Positions 7,562 through 14,557 of a stretch of 38,402 nt of DNA are shown here, piece after piece. This DNA comes from an uncultured Myxococcales bacterium. GTDB lineage: Bacteria > Myxococcota_A > Polyangia > Polyangiales > Polyangiaceae. The position numbers and the translations under genes are program-made. The stretch's first letter is position 1; each line of letters opens with the position of its first letter. The stretch covers positions 1 to 38,402 of the forward strand of contig CALFNG010000083.1 of assembly GCA_937902985.1 (NCBI GenBank). The letters run 5' to 3'. Below the pieces are notes generated by a model. It did not search any database and was not told where the DNA came from. It worked only from the letters and a program-made list of their open reading frames with translations.

Positions 7562-9697
7562 GTGAAGGCTGGCCCCACCGCCGAATCCTCGAGACCGGCC
7601 CGCGCCGTCGGCCTCATCTACGCGCTCCTGGCCGCGCTTGCGGTCTCGGCCGCATGGGGTGGCTGCGCGATCAAGGGATCCTCCGCCCCACCGGGCGGCG
7701 CCGACAACGGTCAGACGTTCACCCCCAACGGCGACGACGGCGGCGCCCCGACTTTCATGGGCGACTGCGCGGGGATCCTGCAGAGCATCCGCATCTCGCC
7801 GGCCTCCGTCACCGCGCAGGTGACGTATCCGGAGACGCCCCAGCCGGTGACCTTCACCGCCGAGGGGACGTTCGCGGGCGCGCAGACGACGGACGTGACC
7901 GGGTGCGTCGCGTGGAATGCCAGCCCCGGCCTCGGCAGCATTGCGGGCGGGACCTTCAAGCCCGCGGGCGGCGGCGTGTTCACCGTGACCGCGACCAACG
8001 GCTCCGTCGTGGCCACGGCGACGCTGGCGGTCAAGGTCACCGGCGTCGCCAACCAGGGCGGCATCGACACCGCGAAGCTCGGCGGCACCCCGGGCGGCTC
8101 GGCGCCCGCGATCGCCTATCCCCTCGACGGCGCCCTCTTCCCTTACCACTTTGGCGATCTCGCCTTTCAGGTCGTGCCGACCTCGCCCGCGCAGACGATC
8201 GCGCGCGTGAACTTCGCGGGCGACGCCATCGATCTCGACGTGTACGCGCCGTGCACGCCCATCCCGTCGGCTGCGGTCGCCGGCGCGTGCTCGATCGCGC
8301 TGCCCGCGGACCTCGAGGCCGACCTCGCGGGCGCCAGCGCCGCGCCGAACCTGCACGAGACGGTGCGCCTCGCCGCGCCCGACGGCTCGAACCTCGCGGA
8401 GAGCGCGCCCATCGATGCGCGCTGGTCTTCGACGCCGCTCTCGGGGACCGTCTACTACTGGAGCTCGCCCCCGCAGGGGAACACCGGCGCGAGCGAGATC
8501 GTGCGCATGAACCTGACCGCGGCGGGCACCCCGCCCGAGGTCTACTACACGAACCTCGACGCCGTGCCTTACGCGCCGCCGCTCAGCGGCGGCTGGGCCT
8601 GCGTCGGGTGCCACGCGATCTCGCGCGACGGCTCGAAGATGGGCATCACGGTCGCCGGCTCGTCGATCAACGCGAACGGCGACGGCTACGGATCGCTCTT
8701 CGCCCTGCTCGACGTCGCGAAGAAGATGCCCACCGCGACGCGGATCACCGAGGCCGGCGGCCAGCAGCTCCTGAACGCCGGGTTCGCGACGCTCAGCACG
8801 TTCGCGCCCGACGGCAACAGCATGGTGCAGGAACTCCAGGGTCAGCTCTACCTCCGCGCCGCGGACGCGACGCTCGCCTCGCAGGGTCCCTTGTTCCCGA
8901 CGATGACCGAGCGCCTCACGCAGCCGGCGTGGTCGCCCACGGGCGATCGCATCGCCTTCGCGAGCTGGGTTCCGTCGCTGAACATCCCGCACGCCTACGA
9001 CTCGAAAGATCTCAACGGCAACGAGACGCCGAACGCCCAGATCTGGACCGCGCCCGTCAACGGAAGCGCCGCGGGCACGCCGTCGCTCCTCGTTCCGCGC
9101 GTTCCGAACGCCACCGAGTACTACCCCGCCATCTCCGACGACAGCGCGCTCGTGGTCTTCAACGAGTCCTCGTGCGCGGGGCCCCAGTCGCCCGGCGCCG
9201 ACGGCTACGGCCAGAGCCCGTGCGACAGCTACGACGATCCCTCCGCGCGCCTGCGACTCGTCGCGGCCGGCGGCGGCACACCTGTGGAGCTCGATCGCGC
9301 GAGCGGTCGCACCAGCGGGTGGCCGACCGCCGACACCTGGACGAACTCGTGGCCTCGCTTCGCGCCCAGCCACGGGACCTTCCGGGGCAAGAATCTCTAC
9401 TGGGTCGCCTTCTCGTCGCGCCGCGCCTACGGTGCGACGCTCGCAGGCTCGGCGAACGGTTCGACGCCGCCCCAGCTCTGGTTCGCCGCCGTCACCGTCG
9501 ACGCGAGCGGAGCGCTGACGGGCGATCCGAGCTTCGCGCCGGCGTGGCTTCCGAAGCAGAACAGCGCCACGCCCGAGATCCTCGCCGACGGGGGTCTCGC
9601 GCAGACGCTCGGCGGCTCGGGCACGCCGACCGGGAACCATATTCCGCAGTGGGTCGTGCAGTACGTGCCCTACGTGCCGCCGCCGCCGCCGAAGTGA
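7562..9697 (+). CDS. Secreted beta-propeller (PD40/TolB-like) protein with a CXXCH haem-type motif
   Basis: Exported protein of 711 residues, GTG start. Seen: signal peptide with AWGGC, a possible but non-standard lipobox at Cys35; an Ig-like region at about 60-165 rich in Val/Thr strands; a second beta region to about 330; then CVGCH (347-351), the covalent haem c attachment pattern; then propeller-type repeats including WSPTGDRIAFASW and YYPAISDDSALVVF. The C-terminus ends in a Pro run. Inferred: a cell-surface or periplasmic protein that may carry one haem. The distal Met ligand cannot be assigned, so the motif may be structural. Large Cys/Gly-rich lipoproteins of this kind are typical of Polyangia. 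Intergenic spacing suggests it may be cotranscribed with the gene at 9850. Confidence 0.82.
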   Translation: MKAGPTAESSRPARAVGLIYALLAALAVSAAWGGCAIKGSSAPPGGADNGQTFTPNGDDGGAPTFMGDCAGILQSIRISPASVTAQVTYPETPQPVTFTAEGTFAGAQTTDVTGCVAWNASPGLGSIAGGTFKPAGGGVFTVTATNGSVVATATLAVKVTGVANQGGIDTAKLGGTPGGSAPAIAYPLDGALFPYHFGDLAFQVVPTSPAQTIARVNFAGDAIDLDVYAPCTPIPSAAVAGACSIALPADLEADLAGASAAPNLHETVRLAAPDGSNLAESAPIDARWSSTPLSGTVYYWSSPPQGNTGASEIVRMNLTAAGTPPEVYYTNLDAVPYAPPLSGGWACVGCHAISRDGSKMGITVAGSSINANGDGYGSLFALLDVAKKMPTATRITEAGGQQLLNAGFATLSTFAPDGNSMVQELQGQLYLRAADATLASQGPLFPTMTERLTQPAWSPTGDRIAFASWVPSLNIPHAYDSKDLNGNETPNAQIWTAPVNGSAAGTPSLLVPRVPNATEYYPAISDDSALVVFNESSCAGPQSPGADGYGQSPCDSYDDPSARLRLVAAGGGTPVELDRASGRTSGWPTADTWTNSWPRFAPSHGTFRGKNLYWVAFSSRRAYGATLAGSANGSTPPQLWFAAVTVDASGALTGDPSFAPAWLPKQNSATPEILADGGLAQTLGGSGTPTGNHIPQWVVQYVPYVPPPPPK

Positions 9698-9849
9698 CGC
9701 GGCTCCGAGCGGGACATCGCGATCAGGGCGCGGCACGGTCCGCCCGGGTCGGTCGGGCGATCCGCGCGATGAATCCCTCGGGTTCTCCGATTGGCACGAG
9801 GGGTGCTCTTCGCGCTTCTGCGCGGAGTGTTGGCCGCGAGGAGGGCTCC

Positions 9850-10449
9850 ATGACGGCGAGAGCGATCGGGTGGCTGGCGGGATTGCTTGCCTTTGCTGTG
9901 GTCGGTTCGGTACGAGCGCAGGAGTGTCCGACCGCCCAGATCGGGCAGGCGTGCAGCGGCGGCACGTGCCTCCAGGCGACGTGCTCCAACACCGACGTCG
10001 ACGGATCGACAACGACCGGCAGCTGCGGCGCCTGCGTCGAGCTCGAACCGAATTACTGCCCTCCCGAGACGGCCGGACAGCCGTGCGGCGACGCCGGAGG
10101 TGTTTGCGACGTGGTCGGAGCGGGAGGAGGAGGGGGCTCGACCACGGGCGCCGGGCCCTCGTCCATGATCTCCTATTCGCTGGGGGTCTGCGTGATCCAG
10201 AGCGACGCATCGGTGGCGGCAGCCGACGACGCCGCCACGCGTGAAGGCATCGGCGACGACGCGAGCGGGACGCTCGGGGCGAGTGACGAGGACGCGGCCG
10301 CGCACTCGAAGGCTACGACCGACACGACATCGTCGGGTTGCGCGATCGCTTCGCGAGACACCGGCGGGCTCGAGCCCCTGGCCCTGTTCGGCGTCGCCGC
10401 GGCGCTTCTTCGACGGAGAACGAAATCGGGCGTGCGGCGGGCTGGATAA
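9850..10449 (+). CDS. Cys-rich secreted protein with MYXO-CTERM-like sorting tag
   Basis: Exported protein of 199 residues. The ATG at 9850 has an excellent ribosome site, GAGGAGGG at 9838-9845. Seen: signal peptide ending about VRAQ (24); a Cys-rich region (26-114) with ten Cys residues, probably disulfide-bonded; an acidic linker (115-160); then GC at 163-164, a hydrophobic segment (about 174-187) and RRR (188-190). Known: Cys plus helix plus Arg cluster at the extreme C-terminus is the layout of MYXO-CTERM tags processed by a myxosortase and anchored at the cell surface. The tag here is slightly atypical (GCAIAS) but fits. It is open further upstream in frame, but that part is Arg-rich noise. 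Function unknown. Confidence 0.85.
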   Translation: MTARAIGWLAGLLAFAVVGSVRAQECPTAQIGQACSGGTCLQATCSNTDVDGSTTTGSCGACVELEPNYCPPETAGQPCGDAGGVCDVVGAGGGGGSTTGAGPSSMISYSLGVCVIQSDASVAAADDAATREGIGDDASGTLGASDEDAAAHSKATTDTTSSGCAIASRDTGGLEPLALFGVAAALLRRRTKSGVRRAG

Positions 10450-10536
10450 AGCCGAGACGAGAGGCCCGGTGAGCCCGGTGATGGCGGGCGGATCCGTACG
10501 CGCGCAGGCGTCGGAATTCGGATAAGACTCCGGAGC

Positions 10537-11703
10537 ATGAATCGTACGGTCATCGGGTCGGGGGTCGCGATCGCCGTCGTCGCCATAGCGGCCGCCTGCG
10601 GGGCCCCACAGGCTGGGCCCGTCACGAACGAGCCGCCCGCCGCGAGCGCGATCGCTCCGGCGACGTCGAGCGTGACGGCGAGCTCCTCGACGACGCCGGT
10701 GGGCTCGGCGATGTCGCCGGACAACAGCGACGCCGGAGCGGCGAGTCCAGCGCGCCTGACGAGCCAGTCGGTCCCGCTGCCGGGCGTAGAGGGCGCGGCG
10801 TCGCTGGACTTCATCACCTACGAGCGCGCGAACGCACGGATCTGGGTGCCGGTGGGCACGACCGGGAGCGTGGACGTGTTCGACACGGCCCATGGCAGCT
10901 TCACGCGGGTCGACGGGTTCGCGACCGCCGAGAAGGAGATGCACGGCAAGAAGCGAACGATGGGTCCCAGCGCGGCCGCGATCGGCGAAGGGGTCGTCTA
11001 CGTCGGCAACCGGGGCTCCAGCGAGATCTGCCCCGTCGACACGAAGACGCTGAAGCCGGGCCCCTGTATCAAGCTGTCGTCGCCGCCCGACTGCGTCGCC
11101 TACGTCGCGTCGGCGCGCGAAGTCTGGGTCACGACGCCGAAGGACCAGACGTTGACGATCCTCGACGCGTCGAAGCCGGCGTCGCTCAAGGCAAAGACCG
11201 TCGTGAAGACGGACGGCGCACCCGAGGGCTACGCGCTCGACGAGGGCCATGGCCTCTTCTTCACGAACCTCGAAGACAAGGGCGGGACCCTGGCCATCGA
11301 CGTCAAGACGCGCAAGGTGAAGGCGACGTGGAACGCCGGATGCGGCGCCGACGGACCTCGCGGGGTCGCGTTCGACGCGGCGCACGATTTCGTCGTCGTC
11401 GCCTGCACCGACCACCTTCAGGTTCTCGACGCGGGGCACGACGGAGCTCCGCTCGGCAAGCTCGATACGGGAGCAGGCGTCGACAACCTCGATGTCGTCG
11501 ACGGAACGGCCTACGTGGCCGCCGGGAAGGCCGCCCGGCTCACGACAGCGAAGATCGACGACAAGGGTCAGCTCGCGATCGTCGCGACCGGCGAGACCCC
11601 GGAGGGGGCGCGCAACGCGGTCGCCGACGACCGCGGCAACGTGTACGTCGCCGACTCGCAGACCGCCCGTCTCTTCGTCTTCGCTCCGCCACCAGCTCGA
11701 TGA
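10537..11703 (+). CDS. Beta-propeller (YncE-like) lipoprotein
   Basis: Lipoprotein of 388 residues. Seen: signal peptide with lipobox IAAAC (Cys21), a Ser/Thr/Ala linker to about 75, then repeats of about 40-45 residues with the patterns VYVGNRGSSEICPVDT, VWVTTPKDQTLTILD, LAIDVKTRKVKATW and VYVADSQTARLFVF, the rhythm of a YncE/NHL-type beta-propeller. Cys pairs at ICPVD/GPCIKL and GCGAD/VACTD may form disulfides. Known: such propellers bind ligands or partner proteins and are rarely enzymes. TAAGAC lies 8 nt before the ATG. The stop is only 6 nt from the stop of the converging TraB-like gene, leaving no room for a dedicated terminator. Confidence 0.86.
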   Translation: MNRTVIGSGVAIAVVAIAAACGAPQAGPVTNEPPAASAIAPATSSVTASSSTTPVGSAMSPDNSDAGAASPARLTSQSVPLPGVEGAASLDFITYERANARIWVPVGTTGSVDVFDTAHGSFTRVDGFATAEKEMHGKKRTMGPSAAAIGEGVVYVGNRGSSEICPVDTKTLKPGPCIKLSSPPDCVAYVASAREVWVTTPKDQTLTILDASKPASLKAKTVVKTDGAPEGYALDEGHGLFFTNLEDKGGTLAIDVKTRKVKATWNAGCGADGPRGVAFDAAHDFVVVACTDHLQVLDAGHDGAPLGKLDTGAGVDNLDVVDGTAYVAAGKAARLTTAKIDDKGQLAIVATGETPEGARNAVADDRGNVYVADSQTARLFVFAPPPAR

Positions 11704-11709
11704 CCACGA

Positions 11710-12447
11710 TCAGAGTCGCGTGAAACCGTATCGGTCGACGAGGAGGCGGTCGTACCCGGAGACGTGCGCGCGGCCCATGACGACGACCGCGGCCCTCGCG
11801 GCCGGATGGTCCTCGAGCATTCGCACGGTGCCCGCCGCCATCTGCTCGTCGCGAAGGGTCAAGATCCCGAGGAAGGGATGAATCAGCCAGCTCCAGTGGT
11901 ACCGTCGGAGGAGGATTCCCGGCGCGAGCGCGAGCATGTGCACCTGGAACGCGAAGGCGAGGAGCGTGATCACCGCCGCGAGAGCGGGCGCGATCACGAC
12001 GAGGAGAGGCGCCGACCACGCGAGGAGAGCGACGACGAAGAACGCGGTCATGTAGAGAGAGGCCACATGCAAGCCGAGCGGCACGTGCTTCGCGCGTTCG
12101 AGCTCTACGGTGTGACCGGACGGGAGCTGCTTCGCTTCGGTGATCGTGCTCCCCTTGATCGCGCCAAACGACAGCGCGCGAAGCAAGGTCCGCGGCGCAG
12201 TGATCACGACGCCGAGGGCGCGACCGCCGATGACCCGTTTTCGCTGGAAGGTCTCGACACCGCGCAGCTCGAATTGGCTCACGACGTCTTTGCCAATCTC
12301 GGCCGCCTTCGCGAGCTTCAGATGGGCCTCACCGAGCACCACGACCAGGCGGCCATCGGGGGCGCACAAGATGCGCACGGCGTAGCTGAGCGGCTCGGCG
12401 CGGGCGCGCTCGAGCGCACGACGCGCGCCTTCGGGAAGCTCCTCCAC
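11710..12447 (-). CDS. TraB/GumN-like (Tiki superfamily) membrane protein
   Basis: 245 residues from a GTG. Seen: GEAHLK (39-44) near the N-terminus, an acidic QFELRGVE segment (58-65), two or three membrane helices at about 126-180, then RDEQMAAG (199-206) and GRAHVSGY (225-232). The pair of G-x-x-H motifs with an R/D-rich helix between matches the TraB/PrgY/GumN metal-dependent hydrolase family, in which these residues line the active site. Known members degrade pheromones or other peptides, or act in signalling. Unusual here is a membrane insert between the two half-sites. The assignment rests on motifs alone. TATGCT lies 8 nt before the start codon. Confidence 0.65.
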   Translation of the reverse strand: MEELPEGARRALERARAEPLSYAVRILCAPDGRLVVVLGEAHLKLAKAAEIGKDVVSQFELRGVETFQRKRVIGGRALGVVITAPRTLLRALSFGAIKGSTITEAKQLPSGHTVELERAKHVPLGLHVASLYMTAFFVVALLAWSAPLLVVIAPALAAVITLLAFAFQVHMLALAPGILLRRYHWSWLIHPFLGILTLRDEQMAAGTVRMLEDHPAARAAVVVMGRAHVSGYDRLLVDRYGFTRL

Positions 12448-12455
12448 TCCCGCGC

Positions 12456-12461
12456 AGCATA
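12456..12461 (-). promoter_or_regulatory. -10-like TATGCT close to the TraB-like start
   Basis: TATGCT ends 8 nt before the GTG at 12447 on the minus strand, a distance that would place transcription start at or next to the start codon. No convincing -35 element was found. Confidence 0.35.
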
Positions 12462-12479
12462 GCGCATCGATCCGGCTCG

Positions 12480-12728
12480 GGGGGCGACGGCCGCGGCATC
12501 ATCAAGCAGGCCCTCATTCAGCCGAACGCCACCCACGAGGACATTCGCGAGGCGAGCCCCCTGTGCCCGGGCTACCCCAACTTCGGCAAAGGGACGCTGG
12601 TCGATCTCGCGGCTGCGGAGCGCGACGGCATCGAGGTGAAGATCACCGAGCGCGAGGACGGGGCACTCAAGTGGGAGATTTTGCCTAAAGCTAATCGACC
12701 CGGCGGCCCGGGCCGAAGACGTTACTGA
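12480..12728 (+). pseudogene. 5'-truncated gene remnant
   Basis: An open frame of about 80 codons ends at the TGA 12726-12728. It has strong G/C third positions and protein-like composition (IIKQALIQPNATHEDIREA, then PGYPNFGKGTLVDL and EVKITEREDGALKWEIL). There is no ATG or upstream GTG in frame, so it lacks a start and looks like the 3' end of a lost gene. Its last bases overlap the stop codon of the opposing gene at 12722. I do not recognise the family. It could instead be a short gene using a rare start; the lack of a ribosome site argues against that. Confidence 0.45.
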
Positions 12729-13984
12729 CACGTATCCAACCAGAGTCCCGCCTCGGTCTGGCAACCCGACGGGGGTGGGCTGACGCTGTAGACGGTGCCG
12801 AGCTGCGCAGGTTCAGCGGTGAAACCGAGGCTCATGGAGAGCGCGTCGCACTTCGCCATCGTGTTGTCGGAGCTCTGGACACGCGCGATGTCTTGCAACG
12901 AGCAGACGTACGTCTTTATGGCTTGGTAGAGCGACGCCGCCTGCGGATCGGTTCCGCACAGGTAGGACCCGTCGACGTTCGCGTTCGGAAGCGTCGCGAG
13001 GTTGCTGAGAAGTTGCGCGCTCTCCCAGCGACCTGAGATCGAGCCGTTCGTGATCCCCCAGAGCTTCTGGCCTCCCGCCGTCTGCAGTGGCTGCAGCGTG
13101 CCTGAGATGACGGCGTCGTTCAGTTTCATCAGCGCCCCGCCGATGTTCGCGCGGTAACCGAACGTGAGCGGCAGCGTGGCGGACGGTCGCGACACCAGCA
13201 CGCCATTGGCGACATAGGCGCCGTCGTCGACGTAGATGGGCTGGCACGCAGTCGTGCTGTTGCACTGGGTGCCATCCGGGACCGTCTCGCCCCTCTGCGT
13301 CGTCGCAAGGTAGTGCGTGTCGACGGTCCAGAGGTCCGTCCCGTCGTGCCGAGGCGTCACGGTTCCGCCGTCCTGGACGCCGACCAGCCCGTTCGACACA
13401 TAGAGGGCCACGGTCACGTTCGTGTCGTTGAGCGCGCCGCTGTAGCCGCTTATCTGCAGGATGATGCTGAACTCGCCCGCCTGCATTCCAGCATTGGCGG
13501 CCGCGCTTGCGTTCGGCAGCACGCGGAAGATGTTCAGAGCAATGTGATCGCGGCCGGCGTTGTCGTCGCAGATCACACTTGATCCGATGCAGCTCCCACC
13601 TGTCTGGCAGACGCTCCTTGGCGCCGTGGTGCAGCAGGTGCAGTCGTTGTCCAGGTCGAATCCGATCGGCGGCAGGGGCGCGGTCGCATCGGATACGATG
13701 ACAGCGGCGTCTGCGCTACCGCCGACGTCGACCGTCTGCATCGCGACGAACCCGGAGTACTCGGTACCGCTCCCTGGATCATCCTGAGCCGGTGGCGGCG
13801 GCCATTTCGCGAGGCACGAGGACTCATCGGCGGCGTCGCCGGAGCCGCCTCCGCCATCTCCAGGTAAGAGCAGGCTTGAGTCGTAAATGTTGCACCCCTG
13901 CCAGTAAGCGGAGAACAAGGCCAGCGCCGGTCCTACCCCGAGCACGCCCGCCGCAGCTCCCCGGCCAAGTCGTCGAGACCTCAA
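12722..13984 (-). CDS. Cys-rich secreted lipoprotein of unknown function
   Basis: 420 residues, TTG start. Seen: basic n-region RSRRLGRG, hydrophobic stretch and YWQGC with the probable lipid-modified Cys31; an acidic Gly/Asp linker; a segment GFDLDNDCTC followed by several Cys and CDDNAGRDH (about 108-146); then beta-rich sequence with further Cys pairs to the C-terminus. I recall GxDLDxxCTC and GRD elements in a paralogous set of Polyangia lipoproteins, but the function of that set is not known. Base composition is visibly less G+C-rich than in neighbouring genes. TAGGCT lies 8 nt before the start codon. Confidence 0.75.
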   Translation of the reverse strand: MRSRRLGRGAAAGVLGVGPALALFSAYWQGCNIYDSSLLLPGDGGGGSGDAADESSCLAKWPPPPAQDDPGSGTEYSGFVAMQTVDVGGSADAAVIVSDATAPLPPIGFDLDNDCTCCTTAPRSVCQTGGSCIGSSVICDDNAGRDHIALNIFRVLPNASAAANAGMQAGEFSIILQISGYSGALNDTNVTVALYVSNGLVGVQDGGTVTPRHDGTDLWTVDTHYLATTQRGETVPDGTQCNSTTACQPIYVDDGAYVANGVLVSRPSATLPLTFGYRANIGGALMKLNDAVISGTLQPLQTAGGQKLWGITNGSISGRWESAQLLSNLATLPNANVDGSYLCGTDPQAASLYQAIKTYVCSLQDIARVQSSDNTMAKCDALSMSLGFTAEPAQLGTVYSVSPPPSGCQTEAGLWLDTCQ

Positions 13985-13992
13985 GCCGCGTG

Positions 13993-13998
13993 AGCCTA
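13993..13998 (-). promoter_or_regulatory. -10-like TAGGCT close to the lipoprotein start
   Basis: TAGGCT ends 8 nt before the TTG at 13984 on the minus strand, consistent with leaderless or near-leaderless initiation. It supports this start over internal ones. Confidence 0.35.
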
Positions 13999-14087
13999 CA
14001 GCAAGATAAGCCGAACGCCGACCGGAGCGCTGTACGATGGCCCTCGATCGCAGCTCAGCGTCCTGCGCGTGCTACGCTCCGTGGGCC

Positions 14088-14292
14088 ATGAAGGTTGTTC
14101 ACGGACGGGTCGAGCACGGTCGTCGACGAGCCCCCTTGCCGAGGGAACGGAGGTCACCGTCGTCGTCGCTGCCGGTGACGAGAGCTTCGACCTCGACGAC
14201 GAACAGATCACCGCTCTACTCTACGTGAGTCCATCGACGAGGCGAATCGGGGAGGGCTCCTCCCGCTGGACGAGGTGCTGAGCGGACGCGCG
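14088..14292 (+). pseudogene. Frameshifted antitoxin-like gene
   Basis: No single frame is open, but three frames read in succession give a coherent small protein: MKVVHGRVEHG (from 14088), VVDEP (14119-14133), LAEGTEVTVVVAAGDESFDL (from 14135), then ESIDEANRGGLLPLDEVLSG (14227-14286). Known: MKVV-GRVENGR-VVDEP--LPEGTEV-VVV followed by an acidic helix and an E/DEVL helix is the pattern of a common antitoxin-like family usually paired with a ParE/RelE toxin. At least three single-base shifts separate the pieces, so the gene is dead unless assembly errors are involved. TACGCT lies 9 nt before the ATG. Confidence 0.6.
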
Positions 14293-14488
14293 ATGTGCGA
14301 TGTGCACGGGTCGGAGGCCAGCATGGGGGCTCACCGCGCACCAGCGTACTCCACCCCGATTCCGATTCGCCGGTGACAAGGCGGCCGGGGTCACAAGCCT
14401 CGCCCTCCGCCTCGGCTGCACAATAAGCTCAGGACTCCCGGATGGTCCAGGGCCCACCGCATTTCCCTGCATGCCCGGGGGCCAATGA
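14293..14488 (+). pseudogene. Possible decayed ParE/RelE-like toxin remnant
   Basis: Directly after the antitoxin remnant, an ATG at 14293 and then, in a shifted frame from about 14324, sequence reading WGLTAHQRTPPRFRFAGDKA, a helix, and a short GCTISSGLPDGPGP segment to the stop at 14486. The order Trp, helix with D/E and A, then G and a turn roughly follows ParE-type toxins. The match is loose and rests mainly on position next to the antitoxin remnant. Confidence 0.3.
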
Positions 14489-14557
14489 AGGCTTCAACCC
14501 AAGGTGAAGGGCATTGCGACTCCTCCGAGGCTCGGAGCGAGCCCGGGCGCACCCTCG

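Noticed and set aside
7199-10210. A 1003-codon minus-strand frame across the CXXCH protein
   Set aside because: Very Arg-rich, spans several intergenic regions and has no motif.
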